DNA from: Desulfolithobacter dissulfuricans
GTDB lineage: Bacteria > Desulfobacterota > Desulfobulbia > Desulfobulbales > Desulfobulbaceae
NCBI RefSeq assembly: GCF_025998535.1
Contig: NZ_AP024233.1
Coordinates: 2,612,001-2,676,000, forward strand
Length of the DNA stretch: 64,000 bases
Direction: 5' to 3'
The translations under genes were made by a program, and so were the position numbers. How positions within the stretch are numbered: the stretch's first letter is position 1; each line of letters begins with the position of its first letter. The notes under the pieces are model-generated. The model was not told the origin of the DNA. It worked only from the letters and a program-made list of their open reading frames with translations, and did not search any database. Positions 17,585-26,162 of the stretch are shown here, piece by piece.

Positions 17585-18241
17585 TTATCGTAAAAATCCG
17601 TGTTCAGCCAGAAAGGCGGGGTTGATGCCCCCGGCCTCTCCACCGGTTTCATCTCCTGCGGCAAGCAGCTTCTCCACGTACTTACCGATGATATCCACCT
17701 CGATATTCACCATGTCTCCCGGCCCCAGGCTGCCCAGGGTTGTCACCTTGAGGGTATGGGGAATAATGGATACAGAAAACCGGTTCCCCTTGCAGGAGTT
17801 CACCGTCAGGCTGACACCGTTGATGGCGATGGAACCTTTCTCAATAACATATTTTGCCAGACTTGGGGGCAAAGAAAATGAAAACAGGGTAAAATCACCG
17901 GCTGCCCGCCGCTCTTCCACCCGGGCCCGGGCATCAACGTGACCGGACACCAGGTGCCCGCCCAGCCGGTCGGCCAGACGCAGGGCCCGTTCCAGGTTGA
18001 CCCGGCTGCCCACCTGCAGCTCACCAAGCCCGGTGCGCGACAGGCTCTCGGGCGAGACATCGACCATGAACCGGCGCCCCTTGATGTCACGGGCCGTGAG
18101 ACAGGCCCCATTGACAGCAATGGACTCCCCTTCCTCGGGATCGGTCAGATCAAAATCCGCCTCCAGGCAGAAAACCATGCCCCCGCCTGCAGGCCGTTTT
18201 TCCACCACTGTGCCAAGTCCCTGAATAATACCGGTAAACAT
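17585..18241 (-). CDS. ribE: Riboflavin synthase subunit alpha
   Basis: Riboflavin synthase dismutates two lumazine molecules into riboflavin. The protein (218 residues) begins MFTGIIQGLGTV, the diagnostic N-terminus, and has the two internally related lumazine-binding barrels: GESIAVNGACLTA with VSPESLSRT in the first, and KGSIAINGVSLTVN with IPHTLKVTTLG in the second. Called ribE in this nomenclature (ribC in some). It heads the ribE-ribBA-ribH-nusB part of the operon; no ribD is present in the window. Confidence 0.97.
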   Translation of the reverse strand: MFTGIIQGLGTVVEKRPAGGGMVFCLEADFDLTDPEEGESIAVNGACLTARDIKGRRFMVDVSPESLSRTGLGELQVGSRVNLERALRLADRLGGHLVSGHVDARARVEERRAAGDFTLFSFSLPPSLAKYVIEKGSIAINGVSLTVNSCKGNRFSVSIIPHTLKVTTLGSLGPGDMVNIEVDIIGKYVEKLLAAGDETGGEAGGINPAFLAEHGFLR

Positions 18242-18359
18242 ATTTTTTCCCTTTTACTGTTCCGGGGCTTAAGACAGGACTGTCACTTACAGAGAGCTCT
18301 TCCGTAGCCCCGGGACCAGGACACCCGCGCGGACGACGCCGGCGGATGCCTGCTTTTTG

Positions 18360-18977
18360 TCAGCCCTGTCCCTGCTCAACCTGAGCGGCCCGCTCCTCGA
18401 ACTCCTTTGCCAGCCGCTTATGCTTGAAGTTGGCGTGGATGGAGGCCGCGGTCCGGTAGGCATCGGCAGCGGCAGAATTATCACCCTTTTCCATGAACAC
18501 CTCGGCCAGGACTTCCAGGATCTGCACGGTTCCCTGGGGGTTGCGGACCATCTTGTAATGATCGAGGATGTCGAAGAGCACTTCCAGGGCCTTGTCCAGC
18601 TGACCGGTGCGCCGATAGCAGACCGCCAGCTTCTTGTTCAGGGCCAGGATGGAGAAGGAGTCTTCTTTTTTCTCGCAGATGGCATAGGACCGCAGGTAAT
18701 GGTCAATGGCCATCTGGTACTCTTCCTTTTCCAGGCAGACATCACCGAGCCGGTCCGAGGCGTTGGCTATCCCCAGTTCATCATTCTGCTCCTCAAACCC
18801 CTTAAGGGCATTGTGGAAACAGATCGCTGCCTGGGCCAGTTCACCATTTTTCAGAAAATCGCGGCCTTCCTTGTAATCCCGTTTGGCCGGATCCTTGATA
18901 ATCTCTTCTTCCTGGCCCGCCGGTTTACCGTCCACGGGACCAAGAGAGTTCAGAGGTTGAATCTGTTCGCTTACCAT
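18360..18977 (-). CDS. Tetratricopeptide-repeat protein
   Basis: A 205-residue soluble protein with about four TPR-type helix pairs (for example EGRDFLKNGELAQAAICFHNALKGFEE and AEVFMEKGDNSAAADAYRTAASIHANF). TPR proteins act as scaffolds, and no enzyme domain is seen. The start at 18977 (MVSEQIQPLNS) has AGGAG nine bases upstream. The frame is open for another 26 codons. It lies between the HEAT-like gene and ribE on the same strand. Its partner is unknown. Confidence 0.85.
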   Translation of the reverse strand: MVSEQIQPLNSLGPVDGKPAGQEEEIIKDPAKRDYKEGRDFLKNGELAQAAICFHNALKGFEEQNDELGIANASDRLGDVCLEKEEYQMAIDHYLRSYAICEKKEDSFSILALNKKLAVCYRRTGQLDKALEVLFDILDHYKMVRNPQGTVQILEVLAEVFMEKGDNSAAADAYRTAASIHANFKHKRLAKEFEERAAQVEQGQG

Positions 18978-19087
18978 GAAACTACTCCTGTGTTGTCGGA
19001 CACCTGCGTTCCGATATTCAAGTTCTTCGCTGTCTTGCCTGTCTGTCCTGCCCAACCTGGCTTCGCCGGGCCAGGCAGAGGGCCTGG

Positions 19088-20221
19088 TCAGTCGCTGTTT
19101 ATCAGTTCCACCGCCCGGGTTGCCTGCTCGCCCACCGTGGTCTCCACCGGCCGTCCCTGCTCATAGATGGTTATCGGGGTCTGGTCGCCCTGCAGGCCCA
19201 TCACCTGGAAGGCTGCCTCCTTTGCCTTGATACGCCCGAGCAGGCGGGCCATGAGTCCGCGCATGGTCGGGCTGTCGTGGCCCAGGAAATGGAAGGTGGA
19301 ATAAAACGGTGTCTTGCGGATCAGGTCGGGGCGCACGGCGGCAATCTCGCCCAGGGACCAGATCACCGCTTCCTGGGTGGAGCGGTCGCCCATGAAGCCC
19401 AGCAGGTGCCGGGTAAAGGCGCCAAAGATATCCGGCCGGGCGGCGACGATGGAGCCAATGGCCTCGATCATCCCCCAAGGGGTGGCGGCCGAATCGGCGC
19501 AGGCCTCGAACAGCCGGTGGAGCAGATCGGCGACCTGGCCCGGTTCCCGGGCGGACACCCGGGCCGCGACCTGGCCCATGATCCAGGCGGTATGATACCG
19601 GCTGGCCTCCACGGGATCATAGAGTAACCGCTGGAGAAAACGCAGGGTACGGCCATCGTCCAGGCAGAGATCCACCAGCACGTCGATCTCTTCCTTGGCG
19701 GCCAGTTCCCGGACCTGCTGCTTGCTGGCCCGCATTTTCCGGCGCTTGGGATCCCGACGTGGTTCCGGAGCCGGCGGCGTTACGGTCTTAGCGGCCGCAC
19801 CCTCCTGCCGAGCCAGGGCCTCCTGCTTCTCCCGGAATCGCTCGGCAATCTCGGCCACTTCCTTGTGCAACCGGACAAAGTACAGGACCCCGCGAACCGC
19901 CCGACCATCCAGGTTGCGCTTGGGCACCACCTGGTGAGTCACATCATCATAATCTTCCACTCGGCCTGTCAGATAATCGTCCTCGGGCATCAGCTCCCAG
20001 GCCAGATCCCACTCGTCATTGCAGGCGTAGACCAGGCATTCCACCATGGCGGCACCGATGTTGTGGCCGGTGGCATCGCAGACGTAAATGGCGCCGCAGT
20101 CACAGCGGCCGACCGGGAACTCGGTCATCTTCCGCTGGGCCGCCTCGGTGGGCCGACCCACATCCATGCCGCAGAACGGGCACCAGGGCTTGAGGGTTTC
20201 CCCGCTTTCCTTGCTACTCAT
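19088..20221 (-). CDS. HEAT-like repeat protein with an N-terminal zinc-finger-like region
   Basis: A 377-residue protein. The N-terminus holds CPFCGMDVG and RCDCGAIYVCD, two cysteine pairs suggesting a zinc knuckle. A charged linker rich in basic residues (about 135-165) follows, then alpha-helical repeats (VDLLHRLFEAC, AVIWSLGEIAAVRPDLI) of PBS-lyase/HEAT type. I believe relatives occur in sulfate reducers (a DVU0298-like family), but this is from memory. Its start overlaps the stop of the upstream TPR gene, so the pair is translationally coupled. Function unknown. Confidence 0.8.
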   Translation of the reverse strand: MSSKESGETLKPWCPFCGMDVGRPTEAAQRKMTEFPVGRCDCGAIYVCDATGHNIGAAMVECLVYACNDEWDLAWELMPEDDYLTGRVEDYDDVTHQVVPKRNLDGRAVRGVLYFVRLHKEVAEIAERFREKQEALARQEGAAAKTVTPPAPEPRRDPKRRKMRASKQQVRELAAKEEIDVLVDLCLDDGRTLRFLQRLLYDPVEASRYHTAWIMGQVAARVSAREPGQVADLLHRLFEACADSAATPWGMIEAIGSIVAARPDIFGAFTRHLLGFMGDRSTQEAVIWSLGEIAAVRPDLIRKTPFYSTFHFLGHDSPTMRGLMARLLGRIKAKEAAFQVMGLQGDQTPITIYEQGRPVETTVGEQATRAVELINSD

Positions 20222-20856
20222 CAGCCAGCCAGTTTGTCTTCCAGCGCCTTGGCGAACCGGGGATCCACCGAATAGCCCAGTTCACGCGCCTTTTCAAGAT
20301 TCTGCTTCGACTCCTGATACTCACCCTTGAAATAGAGCGCCACCGCCAGATTGTTGCGGGCCATGGCCGAGTCGGGTTCCAGGGTCACGGCCTGCCGGGC
20401 TGCCTCCACGGCCTTGTCGTCTTCCTCGTTCATGGTGTAGGCCGAGGTCAGGTTGATCCAGGCGGTGACCAGTTCCGGGTCGATCTGGGTGGCCCGGGTG
20501 AAGCTCTCTATGGCCTCGGAGAGTCGCTGCTGCTGCTGGCGAATCAGGCCGATGTTGGCATGGGCCTCGGCCATGTTGGGCGCTATCTCCAGGGCCTTTT
20601 CATTGAGCTCCAGGGCTTTGTCCACCTCGCCCCGGTCAAAGTAGATCGCTCCGAGATTGATATAGCTCTCAACGGCCTGCTCATCGAGTTCGATGGCCCG
20701 CTCCAGTTCGCGGATGGCGTCATCGACCCGGCCGGCCTGGCGGTAGACCAGGCCGAGCTGGTGATGGGCGATCACGTTTTCCGGCTTTTCCGCCACCACC
20801 TTTTCCAACTCTTCGATAACAGTGTTGAGATCCACTGTTTTCTGTACATCAGACAT
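20221..20856 (-). CDS. Tetratricopeptide-repeat protein
   Basis: A 211-residue protein made almost entirely of TPR units (about five), each showing the pattern A-x-x-x-L-G-x-x-Y-x-x-x-G-x-x-x-x-A (HHQLGLVYRQAGRVDDAI, YINLGAIYFDRGEVDKAL, RNNLAVALYFKGEYQES). There is no signal peptide or membrane segment, so it is probably cytoplasmic. It follows ribF by 160 bases and overlaps the HEAT-like gene. The TPR-HEAT-TPR trio may work as one assembly. Confidence 0.88.
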   Translation of the reverse strand: MSDVQKTVDLNTVIEELEKVVAEKPENVIAHHQLGLVYRQAGRVDDAIRELERAIELDEQAVESYINLGAIYFDRGEVDKALELNEKALEIAPNMAEAHANIGLIRQQQQRLSEAIESFTRATQIDPELVTAWINLTSAYTMNEEDDKAVEAARQAVTLEPDSAMARNNLAVALYFKGEYQESKQNLEKARELGYSVDPRFAKALEDKLAG

Positions 20857-21016
20857 AAGTTATCCCTTTATTCGAAATTCCTTCCCTTGAGGTGGATGCG
20901 GGCAACCCTCACCACCCTTTCATATCCGGTTCAACTGTTTAACTGAAATATTGTAATCATCAACGCACCCGGGGCAAGGCAAAAACTGGTCCGGCCGCTG
21001 AACCCGGGCATAGAAA

Positions 21017-21979
21017 CTATCCATCTTCACAGCTCAGGATACGCTCCCGCCGCACCTCTTCGAGAACCTGGTGGGCGCTTTCGATGTCCTGGCGGATCTG
21101 GGCGGCAAGCTCCGAAGGACCACTGAATTTCTTCTCTCCCCGCAGATGCTGGAGCAGATTGAGCTTGATGGACTTGCCGTAGATATCTTTACTGAAATCG
21201 AAGATATGGGTTTCGGCCACCAGTGTGCTGTCTCCAAAGGTCGGATTATATCCGATATTTGAGACCCCGCCATACATCTTGCCGTCATAGACCACCTGGG
21301 TCACGTACACGCCCCGTTTCGGACAGAGGTCCTCCTCGTTGAGCTGGAGATTGGCGGTGGGAAAGCCGACCACCGGCCCGCCGCGCTGTTTTCCCCGCTG
21401 GACGGTACCTCGGATCTGGTAGCAGCGGCCGAGCAGCTGACGCACATCCTGCATCCGTCCCTCCGCAACCAGCTCCCTAATCTTGGTCGAGGAGACCAGC
21501 ATGCCGTTTTCGTAATGGGCCTCGACCACCGTGACCGGGAATCCCTTGAGCCGGCCCTGCTCCCTGAGAAAATCGATGTTCCCCTGCCTCCCCTTGCCAA
21601 AAGCATAATCGTAGCCGACCACCAACTCGCTCACGCCGATGGTATCCACCAGGATCCGGTCCACGAAATCCTGGGCCGTGGTGGTGGCGAACTGGCGGTC
21701 AAAGGGAATGATGAGCAGCACATCGATACCGGCCTGGGCGATCAGTTCCTTTTTCTGCTCCAGAGTGGAGATCAGTTTGATCCCCTCGGGTCGCAGAACT
21801 TTCAGGGGATGGGGATCAAAAGTCACCACCACGCTGGTTCCCTTGCTGCGGAAAGCCCGGCCCATGACCTCGGCGAACAGTATCTGATGCCCGATATGCA
21901 CCCCGTCGAAATTACCTATGGTCACGCAGGCCCTGGGAAAGGGCTTTTGTATCTGGGAAAGATCAGTATATATTTCCAT
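21017..21979 (-). CDS. ribF: Bifunctional riboflavin kinase / FAD synthetase
   Basis: RibF phosphorylates riboflavin to FMN and adenylates FMN to FAD. The 320-residue protein has the N-terminal nucleotidyltransferase motif CVTIGNFDGVHIGHQ (residues 19-33) and GYDYAFGKGRQG. The flavokinase part has RGKQRGGPVVGFPTANL and GVYVTQVVYDGKMYGGVSNIG. The length is standard. It is upstream of the TPR/HEAT genes and ribE-ribBA-ribH on the same strand, so most flavin genes are clustered. This fits the heavy flavin demand of AprA, QmoA and QmoB. Confidence 0.97.
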   Translation of the reverse strand: MEIYTDLSQIQKPFPRACVTIGNFDGVHIGHQILFAEVMGRAFRSKGTSVVVTFDPHPLKVLRPEGIKLISTLEQKKELIAQAGIDVLLIIPFDRQFATTTAQDFVDRILVDTIGVSELVVGYDYAFGKGRQGNIDFLREQGRLKGFPVTVVEAHYENGMLVSSTKIRELVAEGRMQDVRQLLGRCYQIRGTVQRGKQRGGPVVGFPTANLQLNEEDLCPKRGVYVTQVVYDGKMYGGVSNIGYNPTFGDSTLVAETHIFDFSKDIYGKSIKLNLLQHLRGEKKFSGPSELAAQIRQDIESAHQVLEEVRRERILSCEDG

Positions 21980-22195
21980 GGGATGTCCTGAACATACCTT
22001 CCAGGTTGAAAGAGCAGGTAGCGCCGGGCCCGGAAACCGGTCTCCGGATGCCGCCCCTACTATAATCCACGTTTCTTCGAAGACAAAGCGGGATATGTAC
22101 CCTTTCTGAAGAAAACTCGCAAACAGTTCATGCGTAACTGATCCGGCCGAAAAGACGACAATGTGTTTTTTCTGGCTTTTGCCCCAAAGAAATAC

Positions 22196-22226
22196 TTGAC
22201 AAAAATGGCCGGGAAGTGCATATTCG
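22196..22226 (+). promoter_or_regulatory. Promoter for tRNA-Leu
   Basis: TTGACA at 22196-22201, followed after 17 bases by CATATT (22219-22224), or after 19 by TATTCG. It ends 12 bases before the tRNA, suitable for a short tRNA leader. Confidence 0.65.
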
Positions 22227-22237
22227 CAACCGTCAGT

Positions 22238-22324
22238 GCCGAAGTGGCGGAATTGGTAGACGCGCTAGGTTCAGGGTCTAGTGGGCGTATGCTCGTGGGA
22301 GTTCGACTCTCCCCTTCGGCACCA
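22238..22324 (+). tRNA. tRNA-Leu (CAG anticodon)
   Basis: An 87-nt class II tRNA: acceptor GCCGAAG/CTTCGGC, anticodon stem with loop containing CAG, a long variable arm, T-loop TTCGACT, discriminator A and an encoded CCA. It stands alone with its own promoter and terminator. Confidence 0.97.
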
Positions 22325-22337
22325 CCGGAAAAATACA

Positions 22338-22369
22338 GGGCCGCAACCATCCAGGTTGCGGCCCTTTTT
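22338..22369 (+). terminator. Rho-independent terminator after tRNA-Leu
   Basis: GGGCCGCAACC pairs with GGTTGCGGCCC across a short loop, followed by TTTTT. It lies 13 bases after the tRNA CCA end. Confidence 0.93.
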
Positions 22370-22432
22370 CGTTGCAGGACTTCCGGCCCATGCCTGCCTC
22401 CTGAATCAGTGACGGATGAGTTATTGTTTTTT

Positions 22433-22823
22433 GTGATTACCACCAAAGCTCAGCTTGAAGAGAAGATACCAACGCCTGGCGCCACGGAGCCGGGCAGCAA
22501 TAAAAAACGCCTGGACTTCTCGTTCCTCCGCTCCTGCGGTGAACGTTCCATCACCCCAGGTACCGCTCCCGCGGTACCCTGATGTACCTGGCAGGGATGG
22601 CCCATGGTTCGCAAGGCCCGCAGACAACCATTGCAGAGACCAGAAGCTCCGACACCTGTTTCGGGCATCACCCCGCAGAGCGGGGCATTGCCTGCTGCCA
22701 CTTCGTCGGCTACCTGGTCACCTGCGTGACACCGCAGAGCGGTGATCACGAGTTTTCCACAGGTAGAGAGAAGAAGCGATGTTGTCCCTTATATGGTGAC
22801 AGCTGAGCTTTGGTGGTAATCAC
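22433..22823. mobile_element. Miniature inverted-repeat element, GTGATTACCA family, copy B
   Basis: A 391-bp non-coding element with perfect 23-bp terminal inverted repeats at 22433-22455 and 22801-22823 (beginning GTGATTACCACCAAAGC). The ten bases ATTGTTTTTT stand directly outside both ends (22423-22432 and 22824-22833), a clear target duplication. The outer bases match copies A and C, but the interior differs. It holds several short palindromes of the form CCGC-loop-GCGG (about 22528-22539, 22559-22578, 22671-22685, 22730-22744). There is no transposase frame. Confidence 0.88.
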
Positions 22824-22918
22824 ATTGTTTTTTTGTTATCTGATTTGAATCACAATCAAAAAGGACAGGTACCATTGGGTGTGGCAAATCATCTGTCGTA
22901 ATGGGGCCGCCCTTCGGG

Positions 22919-23016
22919 AGCTGGAATTTCACCGCATCCGCTGCGTCATCAACGATTGATAGAGCGTCACTCTCATCAATGGGCCTCTTCCTTGCCTATG
23001 CGGCGAAATTCCAGCT
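22919..23016. repeat. 98-bp palindromic element (AGCTGGAATTTC ends)
   Basis: AGCTGGAATTTC at the left end is the exact complement of GAAATTCCAGCT at the right end, and the pairing continues inward with CCGCAT/ATGCGG after one mismatch. The element occupies the gap before the hydrolase gene. No flanking duplication was seen. Confidence 0.65.
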
Positions 23017-23028
23017 TCACTGATTCAG

Positions 23029-23868
23029 GTGCCTGTTTTTTTCGCCGATCTTCCGGCAAACGGCCTCAGAATGCTTATAGATTATGGCATGTCCCATGTA
23101 AGGTCGCTTCATATCACCTCTTTCCGTGCCAACAGTCCTGTGCCCGGTCGAGCCGCGAGGTGGCTGGATTCCAGCGAAACCGGGGGCCGGGAGAGGGTCC
23201 TTCTTCTCCATGGCCTGGCCCGGACCTCGCGATCCATGCGCCGACTGGGACAGCGTCTTGCCGAAGCAGGATACCTGGTGAGCACGGTCGGCTATCCCTC
23301 GCGCAGAAAAAGTGTTGCCGCATCCGCCGTCACCGTCCGGCGGGTCATTGCCCGCTACCGGGCCACGGAGAAGACAACCCTTCACTTCGTCACCCATTCC
23401 CTGGGCAGTATTGTCCTGCGCCTTGCCTTTGCAGAGCAGCTGCCGGACAATCTTGGCCGGGTGGTCATGCTCAGCCCACCCAACCAGGGCAGCGAGATCG
23501 TCGACCGTTTCCGTGACTGGTGGCTCTTCAGGGCCATTAACGGACCGGCCGGGGCTGAACTGGGTACCGGGCCGGACAGCCTGCCAAACAGACTGGGGCC
23601 GGTCCGCTGGCCAACCGGGGTTATTACCGGCAACCGACCTGCCATGTACGATCGATGGCTCGCCCGGCTGATCCCGGGCGAAAATGACGGCAAGGTGGCG
23701 GTCGAACGGGCCCCGGTGGAGGGGATGAACGACTTCCTGGTTGTCCCGGCCAGCCATTCCTTTATCATGAACAACAGGGAAGTGATCCGCCAGACGATCT
23801 TTTTTCTCAAGCATGGCCGGTTCGACCATTCCGGCCCTTCTCCGCCTCCGGGCGATGCAGGAACATGA
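23029..23868 (+). CDS. Alpha/beta-hydrolase (lipase/esterase-like)
   Basis: A protein of up to 279 residues with the alpha/beta-hydrolase landmarks: oxyanion segment LLHGLARTSRSMRRLG (about residues 58-73), nucleophile elbow THSLGS (about 121-126), and a late histidine in VPASHSFIMNN. No signal peptide is evident, and the substrate is unknown. The start is uncertain: the frame opens with GTG at 23029, with ATG alternatives at 23071 and 23089, and none has a clear ribosome-binding site. The stop overlaps the rhomboid gene by four bases (ATGA), so the two are coupled. Confidence 0.82.
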   Translation: MPVFFADLPANGLRMLIDYGMSHVRSLHITSFRANSPVPGRAARWLDSSETGGRERVLLLHGLARTSRSMRRLGQRLAEAGYLVSTVGYPSRRKSVAASAVTVRRVIARYRATEKTTLHFVTHSLGSIVLRLAFAEQLPDNLGRVVMLSPPNQGSEIVDRFRDWWLFRAINGPAGAELGTGPDSLPNRLGPVRWPTGVITGNRPAMYDRWLARLIPGENDGKVAVERAPVEGMNDFLVVPASHSFIMNNREVIRQTIFFLKHGRFDHSGPSPPPGDAGT

Positions 23869-24818
23869 ACCAGAATCACTCCCCCCTGCCGGATAAAACC
23901 GGTGAAGAACAAGATACGTACGAGAACGAGCTGGTACCGGTCTGCACCGGTCCCCCTGAGTACCTTCTGGACTGCTCCCTGGTCCTCAGCGCCACCTCCA
24001 TAGCTCACCAGGTCGATCTCCAGGACCGGACCATACTGGTCTCGCCTGCGGACGAAGCCTGGGCCAGGCACCATCTCCGGCAATGGCTCGAAGAAAACAG
24101 GGACTGGCCCCCGCCTCCCAATAACCTGCAGCAACAGCCCCGGACAACCGACAACCCGCCTACCCTGCTGACCATCGGAGCGCTGGCCATTTTCCACTGG
24201 ATAACCGGTCCCTGGCAGGCCGGGTCCACATGGTTCAGGGCCGGCGCCATCGACAGCCAGGCCATCCTGGAGGGCAGCCAGTGGTGGCGCCTGGTTACGG
24301 CCATGACCCTGCATGCCGACCCCAACCACCTGCTGGGTAACTGCCTCATCGGCGGTTTCATGGTCCACCTGCTCTGCCGGACCATCGGTTACGGTTCGGC
24401 CTGGGCTCTCATTATCCTCACGGGAACCGTGGCCAATTACTTCAATATCGTCCTGCGTTCCACCCCGCATTATTCGGTTGGTTTTTCCACCGCCGTGTTC
24501 GCTACCATCGGCATCTTCAGTGGCCTGCAGCTCATGACCGGCCGCTGGGGCTGGGTCCGGGGCCTGATCGTACCCCTGGGGGCCGGGGCGAGCCTGCTTG
24601 CCTTCCTGGGCACCGAGGGAAAACAGACCGACCTGGGAGCCCACCTGTTCGGATTCGCCTGCGGCCTGGCCGCAGGCATCCTGGTCCAACGCGCGCTGCC
24701 GTTTCTGCCCGGCTGGAGCAACCGCTCGTCCACCCAGCTCATCATCTACCTGGCCTCCATCGGCCTGGTCCTTATCTGCTGGACCCTGGCCCTGCACTCG
24801 AGCGGCGGACCGCCCTGA
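23865..24818 (+). CDS. Rhomboid-family intramembrane serine protease
   Basis: Rhomboids cut transmembrane substrates inside the bilayer. The 317-residue protein has a soluble N-terminal region of about 95 residues with no recognised domain, then about six to seven hydrophobic helices. The signatures are present: HADPNHLLGNC (helix 2, conserved His/Asn region), the catalytic serine in HYSVGFSTAVF (about residue 208) and the catalytic histidine in LGAHLFGFACG (about residue 258). It is coupled to the upstream hydrolase and followed by hflKC. Substrate unknown. Confidence 0.9.
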   Translation: MNQNHSPLPDKTGEEQDTYENELVPVCTGPPEYLLDCSLVLSATSIAHQVDLQDRTILVSPADEAWARHHLRQWLEENRDWPPPPNNLQQQPRTTDNPPTLLTIGALAIFHWITGPWQAGSTWFRAGAIDSQAILEGSQWWRLVTAMTLHADPNHLLGNCLIGGFMVHLLCRTIGYGSAWALIILTGTVANYFNIVLRSTPHYSVGFSTAVFATIGIFSGLQLMTGRWGWVRGLIVPLGAGASLLAFLGTEGKQTDLGAHLFGFACGLAAGILVQRALPFLPGWSNRSSTQLIIYLASIGLVLICWTLALHSSGGPP

Positions 24819-24954
24819 TACGAAAATCGACAGGGTCATACCGTTATTCGTTGTACGTTTGACCCATCCATGTCAAAATTACACTCAGATGACAACCGGG
24901 ATGGCCGGCGTCATCCCAACCTGACCATCACAACCACTAAGGATACGTATCTCC

Positions 24955-26067
24955 ATGAATGGACAACAACCTCCCTGGGGCCAGAAGAAGGGACCTTCCT
25001 CGCCGGAAGACATCCTCGCAGCCCTGATCCAGAAAATCCGTGACAACTTCAGCGGGTCGAAACAGCCGCCCGGCAACCAACCGGACAGCGGTTCCTCTCC
25101 TTCGGGCAAGGAACCCAACTTCTTTGCCGGACTCAGCAAGGTCGCCATGCTCATCGGTGCCATCATGCTGGTCCAGGTCGTCTACTCATCGTTTTTCACC
25201 ATCAACCCCGGCGAGGTGGGCGTGATCCTGCGCTTTGGCCAGTACAACCGCTCAACCAACCCGGGCCTGCACTTCAAACTTCCCTACATGGAAGAGCTGA
25301 TCAAGGTCGACGTGGAGTCGGTCCGCAAGGAGGAGTTCGGATTCCGGACCAGGAGCCCGGGCAAGACCTCCATCTTCAACAAACGCGGTTTTGACATGGA
25401 GTCGCTCATGCTCACCGGTGACAAGAACGTCATCGACGTGGCCTGGATCGTCCAGTACAAGGTCGCTGACCCGGTCCAATTCCTGTTCAAGGTGCGCAAC
25501 GTCCCCCAGGCGGTCCGCGACGCCTCGGAGATGGTCACCCGGCGAATCGTCGGCAACATGGACTTCGACTATGTCCTCTCCAACCGTGAAATCCTGGCCG
25601 CCGATGCCAAGCGTGAGCTGCAGGGCGAACTGGACAACCTGGAATGCGGGGTCATCATCGTCACCCTGCAGCTCCTGGACATCAACCCGCCCGATCCGGT
25701 CAAGCCCGCCTTCAACGAGGTCAACGAGGCCGACCAGGACATGAAACGGCTGGTGAACGAGGCCGAGGAGACCTACAACCGGGTGATTCCCAAGGCCCGG
25801 GGCAGTGCCAAGCAGATCGTTGAAGAGGCTCACGGCTACGCGGTCCAGCGGATCAACGAGGCCAAGGGTGAAACCGAGCGTTTCAAGGCCATTGTCAAGG
25901 AATACCTGCAGGCCAAGGAAGTCACCCGACGCCGGATGTATCTCGAGGCCATGCGCGACATCCTGCCCGGCGTCGACCATGTCTACGTGATGGACAAGAA
26001 GCAGCAGAACCTGCTGCCGTTTCTGAACCTGTCCGGATCCGGCATGAAAGAGGCCACCGGTAAATAA
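24955..26067 (+). CDS. hflK: FtsH protease modulator HflK
   Basis: HflK and HflC form a large membrane-anchored SPFH/prohibitin cage around the FtsH protease. This 370-residue protein has a Gly/Pro/Gln-rich N-terminal segment, one transmembrane helix (VAMLIGAIMLVQVVYSSFF, about residues 63-81), then the SPFH domain starting FTINPGEVGVILRFGQ. A helical coiled-coil part rich in Glu and Arg precedes the C-terminus DHVYVMDKKQQNLLPFLNL. The order hflK-hflC is standard, and hflC follows after 95 bases. Confidence 0.95.
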   Translation: MNGQQPPWGQKKGPSSPEDILAALIQKIRDNFSGSKQPPGNQPDSGSSPSGKEPNFFAGLSKVAMLIGAIMLVQVVYSSFFTINPGEVGVILRFGQYNRSTNPGLHFKLPYMEELIKVDVESVRKEEFGFRTRSPGKTSIFNKRGFDMESLMLTGDKNVIDVAWIVQYKVADPVQFLFKVRNVPQAVRDASEMVTRRIVGNMDFDYVLSNREILAADAKRELQGELDNLECGVIIVTLQLLDINPPDPVKPAFNEVNEADQDMKRLVNEAEETYNRVIPKARGSAKQIVEEAHGYAVQRINEAKGETERFKAIVKEYLQAKEVTRRRMYLEAMRDILPGVDHVYVMDKKQQNLLPFLNLSGSGMKEATGK

Positions 26068-26162
26068 GCCCCGGCGTTGTGACCCGCACCCCAGCCGGCA
26101 GTCGCAGCCCCTGGAGACCGGGTGGCCGTCCTTACAACAAGAATGGAAAAAGAAAGAATATC

